64,000 bases of DNA, taken from NCBI RefSeq assembly GCF_900046455.1, contig NZ_FCOT01000013.1, positions 186,001 to 250,000 of the forward strand. The letters are read 5' to 3'. The notes beneath the pieces were generated by a model, which did no database searches, was not told the origin of the DNA, and saw nothing but the letters and a program-made list of their open reading frames with translations. The position numbers and the translations under genes were made by a program. The DNA is from Cellulomonas timonensis. GTDB taxonomy: Bacteria > Actinomycetota > Actinomycetes > Actinomycetales > Cellulomonadaceae. Of the stretch, positions 42,340 to 51,626 are shown piece after piece. The first letter of the stretch is position 1, and the number at the start of each line of letters is the position of its first letter.

Positions 42340-44194
42340 TTGTCCCCGATCCCGAGCGCCACGAGCATGAAGCGCATCCAGCCGGCCGCGACCCCGCCCG
42401 AGCTGCTGCGCAACTTCTGCATCATCGCGCACATCGACCACGGCAAGTCGACGCTGGCCGACCGCATGCTGCAGCTCACCGGAGTGGTCGACTCCCGGGC
42501 CATGCGCGCGCAGTACCTCGACCGGATGGACATCGAGCGCGAGCGCGGCATCACGATCAAGTCGCAGGCCGTGCGCATGCCGTGGGCCCTCGAGGACGAG
42601 TCGGGCACGCTGACGCCCTACGCCCTCAACATGATCGACACCCCGGGGCACGTGGACTTCACCTATGAGGTCTCGCGGTCGCTGGCGGCCTGCGAGGGCG
42701 CGGTGCTGCTGGTCGACGCGGCGCAGGGCATCGAGGCGCAGACCCTCGCGAACCTGTACCTGGCGATGGAGAACGACCTCCAGATCATCCCGGTGCTCAA
42801 CAAGATCGACCTGCCGGCGGCCCAGCCGGAGAAGTACGCCGAGGAGATCGCCGGCCTGGTGGGCTGCGAGCCCGACGACGTCATGAGGGTCTCGGGCAAG
42901 ACGGGCGCCGGCGTCACCGAGCTGCTCGACCGCATCGTGCAGCGCGTGCCCGCCCCGCGCGATGATCTTCGACTCCGTCTATGACACCTACCGCGGTGTC
43001 GTGACGTATGTGCGCGTCGTCGACGGGAGCCTCAGCCCGCGTGAGCGCATCGTGATGATGTCGACCCGCGCCGCCCATGAGCTCCTCGAGATCGGTGTGA
43101 CGTCCCCGGAGCCGGTGCCCACCCAGGGGCTCGGCGTCGGCGAGGTCGGCTACCTCATCACCGGCGTGAAGGACGTGCGCCAGTCCAAGGTCGGCGACAC
43201 GGTCACCAACCAGGCCAAGCCGGCCTCGGACGCGCTGGGCGGCTACTCCGACCCGAAGCCGATGGTCTTCTCCGGCCTGTACCCGATCGACGGCTCCGAC
43301 TACCCGGTGCTGCGCGACGCGCTCGACAAGCTCAAGCTCAACGACGCGGCGCTCGTGTACGAGCCCGAGACGTCAGTGGCGCTCGGCTTCGGCTTCCGCG
43401 TCGGCTACCTGGGCCTGCTGCACCTGGAGATCGTCCGGGAGCGGCTCGAGCGCGAGTTCAACCTGGACCTCATCTCCACGGCCCCCAACGTCATCTACGA
43501 CGTGACGCTCGAGGACCGGTCGGTCGTCACGGTGACCAACCCCAGCGAGTTCCCCGGCGGCAAGATCATGGAGGTCCGCGAGCCCGTGGTCCGCGCCACG
43601 ATCCTGGCCCCTGCCGACTACATCGGCGCGATCATGGAGCTGTGCCAGCAGCGCCGCGGCGACCTGCTCGGCATGGACTACCTCTCGGCGGACCGCGTGG
43701 AGATGCGCTACCAGCTCCCGCTCGCTGAGATCGTGTTCGACTTCTTCGACCAGCTCAAGTCGAAGACCCGCGGCTACGCCTCCCTCGACTACGACGTCAC
43801 CGGCGACCAGGCTGCCGACCTGGTCAAGGTCGACATCCTGCTGCAGGGCGAGCAGGTCGACGCGTTCAGCGCCATCGTCCACAAGGACAAGGCCTACGCG
43901 TACGGCGTCATGATGACGGGCAAGCTCAAGGACCTGATCCCGCGCCAGCAGTTCGAGGTGCCGATCCAGGCCGCCGTCGGCGCGCGGGTGATCGCGCGCG
44001 AGACGATCCGCGCGATCCGCAAGGACGTGCTGGCCAAGTGCTACGGCGGCGACATCTCCCGTAAGCGCAAGCTCCTCGAGAAGCAGAAGGAGGGCAAGAA
44101 GCGCATGAAGACCATTGGTCGCGTGGACGTCCCCCAGGAGGCGTTCATCGCCGCGCTCACCTCGCAGCAGACGGAGACCAAGGACAAGAAGTGA
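42340..44194 (+). CDS. lepA: Elongation factor 4 (LepA), frameshifted by a short deletion
   Basis: Translational GTPase. The first part (TTG 42340, or ATG 42367) has [20 protein letters not shown] (G1), [10 protein letters not shown] (G2), DTPGHVDF (G3) and NKIDLPAA (G4). The second, in another frame, starts [20 protein letters not shown] and runs through the C-terminal domain to [17 protein letters not shown]. The junction at 42949-42962 lacks the usual V-G-D-x-D-A-P-A linker: VPAP is joined out of frame to RAM, consistent with loss of about 26 nt between GCCC/GC-rich repeats. lepA is almost universal and other assembly faults are present, so misassembly is likelier than a real null. GGAG precedes the TTG. 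Confidence 0.93.
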
Positions 44195-44200
44195 TCGCCC

Positions 44201-45433
44201 GTGCCACCTGCTCTTCCTGACGGCGACACCCCGCCGGACGACGGCGCCCTGCCGGCCTCAGCGGCCGTGGGCGCGCAGGACCGGGCGTTCGGGGTGTACC
44301 TGCACGTGCCGTTCTGCACGGTGCGCTGCGGGTACTGCGACTTCAACACGTACACCGCCACGGAGCTCGGCGGCGGCGCGAGCCAGGCGTCCTACGCCGA
44401 GACGGCGCTGCGCGAGATCGAGCTGGGCGGCCGCGTACTGGCCGGGCTGCCCGGGCGTCCGGTGTCCACGGTGTTCGTCGGCGGCGGCACCCCGACGGTG
44501 CTCCCTCCCGGCGACCTGGCCCGCATGCTCGACGGAGTGCGCTCCACGTGGGGGCTGGCGCCGGGCGCCGAGGTGACCACCGAGGCGAACCCCGACTCGG
44601 TGACCCCCGAGTCGCTGGCCGCGCTCGCGGCGGCGGGCTTCACCCGCGTGTCCTTCGGGATGCAGTCGGCGGTGCCCCATGTGCTCGCGACGCTGGAGCG
44701 CACGCATGACCCGGCGCGGATCCCGGACGTGGTCCGCTGGGCGCGCGAGGCGGGGCTCAAGGTGTCCCTCGACCTCATCTACGGCACTCCCGGCGAGTCC
44801 CTCGACGACTGGCGGGCCAGCGTGGAGGCCGCCCTGGCGACGGGGGTCGACCACGTCTCGGCGTACGCCCTCGTGGTGGAGGCCGGCACGAAGATGGCCG
44901 TGCAGGTGCGGCGCGGGCTCCTGGACCTGCCCTCGGAGGACGACCAGGCGGCGAAGTACGAGGTGGCCGACGACCTGCTCACCGCCGCTGGGCTGCGCTG
45001 GTACGAGGTGAGCAACTGGGCGCGCACCGACGCCGACCGCTGCCATCACAACCTGGCCTACTGGCGCGGCGACGACTGGTGGGGCATCGGCCCCGGAGCG
45101 CACAGCCATGTGGGCGGCGTGCGGTGGTGGAACGTCAAGCACCCGCGCGCGTACGCGACGCGGCTCGAGGCAGGGCTCAGCCCGGCGGCGGGCCGTGAGG
45201 TCGTCGCGGGCGAGTCGGCTCAGCTCGAGCGGGTCATGCTGGGCGTGCGCCTCGCGGAGGGGCTGCCCCTGGAGGACTTGAGCGCGTCCGCCCGGTCGGC
45301 TGTGGCCGGCCTGGTGGCTGACGGGCTGCTCGACGGCGCGGCGGCGGTGGGCGCACGCGGCCCCCGGCGGGCGCTGCTGACCCGGCGCGGCCGGCTGCTG
45401 GCCGACGCGGTGGTCCGGGCGCTCACGGACTAG
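44201..45433 (+). CDS. hemW: Radical SAM heme chaperone HemW
   Basis: HemW (formerly coproporphyrinogen III oxidase-like), 410 residues. Radical SAM cluster motif is CTVRCGYCDF (CxxxCxxC) near residues 38-45. Further family motifs are VFVGGGTPTVL, EANPDSVTPE, RVSFGMQSAVPHVLATLERT and LIYGTPGESLDDW, with a C-terminal wHTH-like HemN_C domain. It inserts heme into target proteins in the cytoplasm. GTG 44201 follows the lepA stop by 6 bp; lepA-hemW order is standard in Actinobacteria. Overlaps the next convergent gene by 11 bp. Confidence 0.95.
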   Translation: MPPALPDGDTPPDDGALPASAAVGAQDRAFGVYLHVPFCTVRCGYCDFNTYTATELGGGASQASYAETALREIELGGRVLAGLPGRPVSTVFVGGGTPTVLPPGDLARMLDGVRSTWGLAPGAEVTTEANPDSVTPESLAALAAAGFTRVSFGMQSAVPHVLATLERTHDPARIPDVVRWAREAGLKVSLDLIYGTPGESLDDWRASVEAALATGVDHVSAYALVVEAGTKMAVQVRRGLLDLPSEDDQAAKYEVADDLLTAAGLRWYEVSNWARTDADRCHHNLAYWRGDDWWGIGPGAHSHVGGVRWWNVKHPRAYATRLEAGLSPAAGREVVAGESAQLERVMLGVRLAEGLPLEDLSASARSAVAGLVADGLLDGAAAVGARGPRRALLTRRGRLLADAVVRALTD

Positions 45434-46010
45434 GGCGCGCCTCCTCGTCCACGCGCGTGGGCCGGTATCGCACGGCGACCGCCCCCGACGCGAACTCCTG
45501 GCGGTCCACGAGCTCGAGCTGGATGCGCTCGCGCAGACCGGCGAGCAACGTCGGCCCGTGCCCGGTGAGGACCGGCTGCACCAGGAACTCGTACTCGTCG
45601 ATCAGTCCCAGGTCTGCCAGCGCCAGGGGGAGCGTCACGCCTCCCACCCACAGACCCTCGCCTGGCTCCTCCTTGAGCCGTTGAACCGCCGACCCCACGT
45701 CGCCTCGCACCAGCTCGGCATTCCAGTCGACGCCGTCCAGCGTGCTGGAGACGACGTGCTTCTCCGCCCGGTCGATGGCCTCAGCGAAGGGGATCTGCCA
45801 CTCATCCATCCAGTCGGGCCACGTGCCCGAGGCCGGCTTCCGCCACGCCGACTCCATCATCTCGTAGGTCACCCGGCCGAAGAGCAGGGCGTCGGCTCGC
45901 TCCATCTCAGCGGTCCAGTACCGCATGGACTCCTCGTCCGGGGGGAGCCCTGCCTCGTGATGGCAGCAGCCGTCGAGCGTGACGTTGATCGAGTATCGAA
46001 GTGGTCTCAT
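45423..46010 (-). CDS. Dihydrofolate reductase/RibD C-terminal family protein
   Basis: Protein of 195 residues: RPLRYSINVTLDG at the start, ADALLFGRVTYEMMESAW, KHVVSSTLD, LWVGGVTLPLALADLGLIDE and PVLTGHGPTLLAG match the RibD_C-like dihydrofolate reductase superfamily widely found in soil bacteria. It probably reduces a small molecule with NADPH, but not necessarily dihydrofolate. ATG 46010 with GGGGGCAACGAG upstream is preferred over the longer frame to 46070. Confidence 0.88.
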   Translation of the reverse strand: MRPLRYSINVTLDGCCHHEAGLPPDEESMRYWTAEMERADALLFGRVTYEMMESAWRKPASGTWPDWMDEWQIPFAEAIDRAEKHVVSSTLDGVDWNAELVRGDVGSAVQRLKEEPGEGLWVGGVTLPLALADLGLIDEYEFLVQPVLTGHGPTLLAGLRERIQLELVDRQEFASGAVAVRYRPTRVDEEARPSP

Positions 46011-46189
46011 CTCGTTGCCCCCTTGATGCGCCCCGCGCTCATCGGACCGTGCGTCGATGCACGGCGCCACGTCGCCTGCCGGCTCAGGGTCGACGACGAA
46101 TGCCGCCTACGCTGCCCGACGCGGTAGTGGCCGTCCAGTGCAATCGCCATCGATGTGGCGACGGCGCGGGTCCTCCGGGACAGGAAGCG

Positions 46190-46223
46190 CTGTGGGCCCC
46201 CACCGATCGGCGGGGGCCCACAG
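46190..46223 (-). terminator. Hairpin terminator of the DUF4870 pair
   Basis: Perfect 12-bp stem CTGTGGGCCCCC (46190-46201) with GGGGGCCCACAG (46212-46223), immediately after the stop at 46226 on the minus strand. Confidence 0.75.
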
Positions 46224-46225
46224 GC

Positions 46226-46585
46226 TCAGGAGACCAGGCGGATGTTCACCGGGTAGCGGTACCACTGGTACCGGTTGGCGGCGACGGCCGCGAGGATCAT
46301 GAAGACGAAGCCGGTGATGCTGACGCCCGCGACCAGCGGGCTGCCGAAGCCGAGGGTCACCATCGCGATCACGATCGATACCGCGTACGCGATGGCCAGG
46401 GTGATCTGGAAGTTCAGCGCCTCCTTGGCCTGGTTCTCCAGGTAGGGGCCGCGGCCCTTGAAGACGAGCCAGACCACGAGCGGGGCGATGAACCCGAGGA
46501 CGATGCCGCCCAGGTGGGCGAGGATCGCCCAGGTCCGCTCCTCGTCGGGGCGCAGGGGGATGGGGCCGTAGTGTGGGCTGAGGCC
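46226..46585 (-). CDS. DUF4870 membrane protein, 5' end broken by adapter artefact
   Basis: Small membrane protein of the DUF4870 family. The readable part (about 119 residues) contains RPDEERTWAILAHLGGIVLG, PLVVWLVFKGRG, NQAKEALNFQ and two further helices, ending YPVNIRLVS. Upstream in frame the sequence loses sense near 46590 where adapter-like DNA begins. A credible start, ATG 46680 (MSAPQPIP, overlapping the stop of the upstream DUF4870 gene as ATGA), is on the other side of the artefact and out of frame. Originally this was the second gene of a tandem DUF4870 pair. Confidence 0.82.
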   Translation of the reverse strand, partial: GLSPHYGPIPLRPDEERTWAILAHLGGIVLGFIAPLVVWLVFKGRGPYLENQAKEALNFQITLAIAYAVSIVIAMVTLGFGSPLVAGVSITGFVFMILAAVAANRYQWYRYPVNIRLVS

Positions 46586-46631
46586 ATGACTTGTAAGAAG
46601 ATGGGCACTCCGGGGTCGGTCGCGGCTAGGC

Positions 46632-46664
46632 TCGTGGGCGGCGTCGGATGTGTATAAGGGATCG
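46632..46664 (+). other. Embedded Nextera Read 1 adapter-like sequence (artefact)
   Basis: 33-nt window matching the Nextera Read 1 adapter at 27 of 33 positions, with GATGTGTATAAG exact; most mismatches are A to G. The preceding bases end TAGGC, the same as the index-position bases of the adapter at 12.5 kb. Sequence from about 46592 to 46631 is unlike the flanking genes and may be a degraded P5 end. Confidence 0.8.
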
Positions 46665-46676
46665 GCTGGGGGGCGC

Positions 46677-47069
46677 TCATCGGACCAGTGTCAGGGAGAA
46701 GGGGTAGTGGTAGCGGTCGCCACGCTGCACCGCCACGAACGCCAGGATCGAGAACACCAGGCTGAGGATGCCCAGCGCGATCTGGCCGAGGAAGCCCGCC
46801 AGCCCGATGAGGGGCATCTGGCCGACGACCCAGCACACCACGAGGCCGATGAGCAGGGTGAGCTGGAAGTTCAGCGCGACCTTCGCCTCGACGGCGATGT
46901 GGTTGCTGCGGTCCCGGTACACCAGCCAGATGACCAGCGCCGGGAGCCACCCGATGAACAGGTAGGCGAAGATGCCGCCCAGGTGGGCGAGGGCCGACCA
47001 GGTGCGCGCCTCGCTCTCCGAGACGCCTCGGGGGGTGGCCTGCGGCGGTGGGGGATAGTCGCTCGTCAT
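46677..47069 (-). CDS. DUF4870 membrane protein
   Basis: Complete DUF4870 protein of 130 residues. A Pro-rich N-terminus (MTSDYPPPPQATPRGVSE) is followed by ARTWSALAHLGGIFAYLFIG, PALVIWLVYRDRSN, AVEAKVALNFQLTLLIG and two more helices, ending YPFSLTLVR. Four transmembrane segments in all. Function unknown; paralogue of the following broken gene. Upstream to 47313 is a 244-bp intergenic region with a short direct repeat CCGGGCACGAC (47204 and 47217) but no other recognisable feature. Confidence 0.88.
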   Translation of the reverse strand: MTSDYPPPPQATPRGVSESEARTWSALAHLGGIFAYLFIGWLPALVIWLVYRDRSNHIAVEAKVALNFQLTLLIGLVVCWVVGQMPLIGLAGFLGQIALGILSLVFSILAFVAVQRGDRYHYPFSLTLVR

Positions 47070-47313
47070 GGTTGCTCCTGCGGTGGCCGGGCGGTCCGGC
47101 GTCGGGGGGATCGGGGGCCGTGCGCACCCGGCGCGAGGACTCTACCGAGAGGGCCGCGCCGACGCGGGCGGTTCGTCACGGTGTGGGCGCCTCACGCGGC
47201 CGGGCACGACCCGACCGGGCACGACCTCAGGACTCGGCGTACGTTGAGGAACCCGGACGGATCGCTTCCCGGGCCCGTTGCCACGATCCGGCGAGACCAC
47301 CCGGAGGCCGACG

Positions 47314-48088
47314 TTGAGCGAGAACACCCCGAGCACCCCGGACGAGACCCCCGCCGACGAGCCGGGGACCCACCGCCCGCGCGGGCAGCCAACCGGGCTA
47401 CGGCGGCCCCCCACCGCCGACGGTGGGCGACGCGTACGTGTGGGGCTGGCGCTCGTTCGGCGCGAACCTCGGCCCCATCCTCGTCACGGTGATCGCCTAC
47501 CTGGCCCTGGGCCTGCTGATCTCGATCCTGTGGAACGTGGCGATCTCTATCGGCGACGTCGGGGTCGATTGGAGGGACTACCGCGGGATCGGCGTGGTGG
47601 GCGGAGTGGGCGCGTACCTCAGCAGCCTGCTGCTGACGCTCATCGTGCTGTTCGTGACGTATGTGCTGCAGGCGGCGATCGTGCGCGGGGCGCTGGCGAT
47701 CAGCTACGGGGAGCGGCTCGAGCTGCGCACGATGTTCTCGTTCCCGAGCCTCGGCGACGTGCTGCTCGCGGCGCTGCTGGTGAGCGTGCTGACGTCCCTC
47801 GGGTCGTTGGTGTGCGGCATCGGCGCCGTCATCGTGTGGTTCTTCCTGCAGTTCACGCTGTTCTTCGTCATCGACGTGCGGCAGAACGCCATCGACGGCC
47901 TGCGCTCGAGCGCGCGGCTCATCACCAAGAACGCCTCGACGATGGTGCTGTTCACCCTCGCGGCGCTGCTGACCCTGCTGATCGGGGCCCTGCTGTGCGG
48001 AGTGGGCCTGGTCGTGGCGATCCCGCTGGTGGTCCTCGCGCAGACCTACCTGTACCGGCGGCTGCTCGGCGAGCCGGTCGCGGGCTGA
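47314..48088 (+). CDS. Polytopic membrane protein of unknown function, apparent frameshift
   Basis: The conserved part (47423-48088, GDAYVWGWRSFGANLGPILV onward) has five or six hydrophobic helices and a conserved motif HGTMFSFPSLGDVLLAAL-like (RTMFSFPSLGDVLLAAL), as in actinobacterial membrane proteins of the DUF975/GPDPase-anchor type. No ribosome site precedes GTG 47423. A good GGAGG sits eight bases before TTG 47314, opening MSENTPSTPDETPADEPG, a typical polar N-terminus for this family, but in a frame one base off. A one-base indel near 47380-47410 (where the alternate frame reads GYGGPPPPTV) would join them. Probably an assembly error. Confidence 0.7.
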
Positions 48089-48110
48089 CCAGGTCGCGCG
48101 GCCCAGGAGG

Positions 48111-48974
48111 TCAGGGCGCCGTCACGAAGTCGATGAGCTCCTCGACGCAGCCCAGCAGGGACGGCTCGAGGTCGGCGTAGGACCGCACCGACCGAAGGAT
48201 GCGCTGCCATCCCCGGGCGACGTCGGCCTGCTCCTCCGCGGGCCAGCCCAGCTCGCGCAGGATGCCGAGCTTCCACTCGGTGCCGCGCTCGATGACCGGC
48301 CACGCGCGGAGCCCGATCCGCTCGGGGCGCACCGCCTGCCACACGTCGATGTACGGGTGGCCCAGCACCAGCACGGTGCCGGCGGGGACAGTGCGCAGCG
48401 CGGCGTCGGCGATCCGCCGCTCCTTGGAGCCGGGCACCAGGTGGTCGACCAGCACGCCCACCCGGCGCCCCGGCTCGGGCGCGAAGTCGGCGAGGGCGTC
48501 GGCGAGGTTGTCCACCCCGTCGAGCAGCTCGACCACGACGCCCTCGAGGCGGAGGTCGTCGCCCCACACCTTCTCGACGAGCTCGGCGTCGTGCTTGCCC
48601 TCGACCCACAGGCGGCTGCCGCGGGCCACCCGGGCCTGGGCGCCGTGCACCGCCACGGAGCCAGAGGCCGTGCGGGTCGGGCGCGTGGCGGCGCGTGCTG
48701 TGACGGGCGCGGTCAGCTCGACGGGCGCGCCATCGACCCAGAACCCCGGGCCGAGCGGGAATGTGCGGGTGCGGCCCTTGCGGTCCTCGAGCACGACGAC
48801 GTGCTGGCCGCCGGACTTCTCGACCCGGACCACGGCGCCCACCCATCCGGTGGTGACCTCCTCGACGACCAGGCCGAGCTCGGCGGCCTGCGGCGTCGAG
48901 GCGCGCGGAGCGCGGTGGTGGGCCGAGCGCTGGGTGCTCGCGAGGACGTCCTGGCCATAGCGGTCGTGAGTCAC
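48111..48974 (-). CDS. DUF3097 family protein
   Basis: Protein of 287 residues matching actinobacterial DUF3097. The N-terminal beta-rich part (VGAVVRVEKSGGQHVVVLED, TFPLGPGFWVDG) is followed by a Toprim-like core: SRLWVEGKHDAELVEKVWGD (Glu), VELLDGVDN and VGVLVDHLVPGSKE (Asp-x-Asp-like). Toprim folds occur in primases, topoisomerases and RNase M5 type nucleases, so a nucleic-acid role is plausible but unproven. Convergent with the membrane protein gene and divergent from the DHA2 exporter. Confidence 0.9.
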   Translation of the reverse strand: MTHDRYGQDVLASTQRSAHHRAPRASTPQAAELGLVVEEVTTGWVGAVVRVEKSGGQHVVVLEDRKGRTRTFPLGPGFWVDGAPVELTAPVTARAATRPTRTASGSVAVHGAQARVARGSRLWVEGKHDAELVEKVWGDDLRLEGVVVELLDGVDNLADALADFAPEPGRRVGVLVDHLVPGSKERRIADAALRTVPAGTVLVLGHPYIDVWQAVRPERIGLRAWPVIERGTEWKLGILRELGWPAEEQADVARGWQRILRSVRSYADLEPSLLGCVEELIDFVTAP

Positions 48975-49037
48975 GCGCTGAGCCTACGGGCGCTGCGGGG
49001 CGCTGTGCCGTGCGACCCGTTGTGGTGCACTGGGCGA

Positions 49038-50498
49038 GTGACGCCCCCTGCCGCCGGCGAGTTCGTGCCGGACCCCCGCCGATGGCGCGCCCTGCAGGTG
49101 TGCCTGGCTATCGGCTTCATGACGATGCTCGACGTCTCGATCGTCAACGTGGCGCTGCCGTCCATTGACGCGGCGCTCGGCGCGAGCTCGAGCCAGTTGC
49201 AGCTCGTCGTGGCCGGCTACACCCTCGCCTTCGGGCTGGCCCTGGTCCCGGCGGGCCGGTGGGGCGACGCGCGCGGCAGGCGCCGGTTGATGATCGCGGG
49301 GCTGGGCGGCTTCGCGCTGACGAGCCTGGGCGCGGGGCTGGCGCCGACGGGTGGCGCGCTCGCCGTCATGCGGCTGCTGCAGGGGCTCAGCGCGGGGGTG
49401 CTGAACCCGCAGATCACCGGGCTGATCCAGGAGCTGTTCCGAGGCCCAGAACGGGCCCGCGCGTTCGGGGCGTTCGGGGCGACGATCGGGATCTCCACGG
49501 CGATCGGCCCGCTGCTCGGCGGGGTGATCATCCAGGTCGCCGGGAGCGAGACGGGGTGGCGGTGGGTGTTCATCGTCAATGTGCCCGTCATGGCCGTGGT
49601 GCTGCCGCTGGCCTTGCGGTGGCTGCCGCGCACACGGCCGCACGGCGCCCCGCGGTCCGACCCCGTCGGGCTGGCGCTGATCGGGCTGACCACTGTCGCG
49701 CTGATGCTGCCCCTGGTGACCACCACCGGCCTGGGCGACGACCCCGCGCGCTGGTGGTGGTGGGCCGTGGCCGCGGTGGTGGGGACGGCCGCCGTCGTCT
49801 GGGAGCGCCGCTACCAGCGGCTCACCGGCGCCGCGGTGCTCGACCCCGCGGTGCTGGGCCAGCCCTCGTTCCGCAACGGCGCGCTGCTGGGCTTCGCCTA
49901 CTTCGCGGGCTTCACCGCCATCTTCCTGGTGATCACGCTCTACCTGCAGAGCATCCTGGGGTACACCGCACTGCAGGCGGGGCTCGTCGGCATGCCGTTC
50001 GCCATCGCCTCCGCCGTCTCGGCGGCGCTGTCCGGGCGGCTGGTGGTGCGGCACGGGCGGCGCCTCGTGGTGGTGGGCCTAGTCCTGGTGCTCCTGGGCC
50101 TGGCCGGGACCGACCTGGCGTTCCGCACACTCGACGCGTCGACTGTCGGTTGGGTGGTGGCCGCCACGCAGCTCGTCACGGGCGCCGGCAGCGGCCTGGT
50201 GATCGCCCCGAACCAGACCCTCACGCTCGAACGGGCCCCGGTGGGCTCGGCGGGCGTGGCGGCGAGCATGCTGCAGCTCGGCCAGCGCGTCGGCTCCGCG
50301 CTCGGTGTGGCGGTGAACGTCGCCGTGTTCTACGCCACGCTCGCCGCGGGCGGATCGGGCGGCCTCGCTGTGGGGCGCGCGCTGATGGTCACGTCTGCGC
50401 TGGTGGCGGCTGCGCTGGTGGTCGCGGTGCTGGACCTGCGCACACGCTCTGCGGGCGCCTCGGAGAGGGGCGGTCCACCGGCTCCGGCGACCGCGTAG
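49038..50498 (+). CDS. MFS exporter, DHA2 family (EmrB/QacA type)
   Basis: Fourteen-helix drug:H+ antiporter of about 486 residues. MTMLDVSIVNVALPSIDAAL in helix 1 is the DHA2 motif D1; PAGRWGDARGRRRLMI is motif A, and GPLLGGVIIQVAG is motif C typical of antiporters. GTG 49038 gives the first residues before the conserved helix. Substrate unknown. Its last codons overlap the -10 (TAGAAT) of the hrcA promoter. Confidence 0.92.
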   Translation: MTPPAAGEFVPDPRRWRALQVCLAIGFMTMLDVSIVNVALPSIDAALGASSSQLQLVVAGYTLAFGLALVPAGRWGDARGRRRLMIAGLGGFALTSLGAGLAPTGGALAVMRLLQGLSAGVLNPQITGLIQELFRGPERARAFGAFGATIGISTAIGPLLGGVIIQVAGSETGWRWVFIVNVPVMAVVLPLALRWLPRTRPHGAPRSDPVGLALIGLTTVALMLPLVTTTGLGDDPARWWWWAVAAVVGTAAVVWERRYQRLTGAAVLDPAVLGQPSFRNGALLGFAYFAGFTAIFLVITLYLQSILGYTALQAGLVGMPFAIASAVSAALSGRLVVRHGRRLVVVGLVLVLLGLAGTDLAFRTLDASTVGWVVAATQLVTGAGSGLVIAPNQTLTLERAPVGSAGVAASMLQLGQRVGSALGVAVNVAVFYATLAAGGSGGLAVGRALMVTSALVAAALVVAVLDLRTRSAGASERGGPPAPATA

Positions 50499-50500
50499 AA

Positions 50501-50527
50501 TTGGCACTCGTGCCCCAGGAGTGCTAC
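50501..50527 (+). promoter_or_regulatory. CIRCE operator
   Basis: TTGGCACTC-N9-GAGTGCTAC matches the CIRCE element (TTAGCACTC-N9-GAGTGCTAA) with two changes. It lies 31 bp before hrcA. A -10-like TAGAAT ends at 50501. HrcA should repress its own hrcA-dnaJ operon here. Confidence 0.93.
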
Positions 50528-50558
50528 CCCTGCCACCCGCGAGGCGCCCGGAGGTGAG

Positions 50559-51581
50559 ATGAACGAGGACCGTCGGCTCGACGTGCTGCGCGCGATCGTC
50601 GAGGACTACGTCGCCACGCGTGAGCCTGTCGGCTCCCGTGCGCTCGCGGACCGGCATGCGCTCGGCGTCTCGCCCGCGACCATCCGCAACGACATGGCCG
50701 TGCTGGAGGAGGGCGGGTACATCGCCCAGCCGCACACGTCGGCCGGGCGGGTGCCCACCGACAAGGGCTACCGCCTCTTCGTCGACCGCCTGTCCACCGT
50801 CAAGCCGCTCTCCAGCCCGGAGAAGCGCGCGATCCAGGGCTTCCTCGACGAGGCCGTCGACCTCGACGACGTCGTGGACCGTGCCGTGCGGCTGCTCGCG
50901 CAGCTCACCCAGCAGGTCGCGGTGGTGCAGTACCCGTCGCTGCGCCGGTCGTCGCTGCGGCACCTCGAGCTGGTGCCGGTGGGGGAGCGCCACCTGCTCG
51001 TCGTCATCATCACGGACAACGGGCGCGTCGAGCAGCGCACCCTCGAGCTCGAGGCCCCCGCCGACGAGGCTGTGGTCGCCCGGCTCCGGATCCGGCTGAA
51101 CATCGCCGCCGCCGGCCACCGGCTCGCGGAACTCGACGACGTGCTGTCCCAGCTCCCGGACGCGTTCGCGCCCGGTGACGAGAAGCTCGTGCGGGCCGTC
51201 GTCAGCGTCGTCGAGGACACCCTCGCCGAGGAGAGCGAGGAGCGCATCGTGCTGTCCGGCGCCGCGAACCTCGCGCGTGCCGGGGGCGCGGACTTCGCGC
51301 ACACGATCGGCCCCGTCCTCGAGGCGCTCGAGGAACAAGTGGTGCTGCTGCGGCTGTTGGGGGAGATGGCCGAGGACGCCGAGGCGGTCTCGGTGCGGAT
51401 CGGCCGTGAGACCCAGCACGAGGGCCTGGTCGAGACCAGCTTCGTCACCACGGGCTACGGCGCCGACGGGGCCTCGGTGGCGCGGATCGGCTCGATCGGG
51501 CCGCTGCGCATGGACTACCCGGGGACGATGGCGTCGGTGCGCGCGGTCGCGCGCTATCTCTCACGCATCCTGGCCGGCTGA
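50559..51581 (+). CDS. hrcA: Heat-inducible transcription repressor HrcA
   Basis: HrcA, 340 residues. The N-terminal winged helix ([58 protein letters not shown]) is followed by the GAF-like domain ([14 protein letters not shown]) and a C-terminal dimerisation helix. It binds CIRCE, found at 50501-50527. GGAGGTGAG is an excellent ribosome site before ATG 50559. dnaJ2 follows after 45 bp. Confidence 0.97.
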   Translation: MNEDRRLDVLRAIVEDYVATREPVGSRALADRHALGVSPATIRNDMAVLEEGGYIAQPHTSAGRVPTDKGYRLFVDRLSTVKPLSSPEKRAIQGFLDEAVDLDDVVDRAVRLLAQLTQQVAVVQYPSLRRSSLRHLELVPVGERHLLVVIITDNGRVEQRTLELEAPADEAVVARLRIRLNIAAAGHRLAELDDVLSQLPDAFAPGDEKLVRAVVSVVEDTLAEESEERIVLSGAANLARAGGADFAHTIGPVLEALEEQVVLLRLLGEMAEDAEAVSVRIGRETQHEGLVETSFVTTGYGADGASVARIGSIGPLRMDYPGTMASVRAVARYLSRILAG

Positions 51582-51626
51582 CGCCTGGCCGACAGACATC
51601 CTCCCGCCTCCCACAGAAAGCGATCA

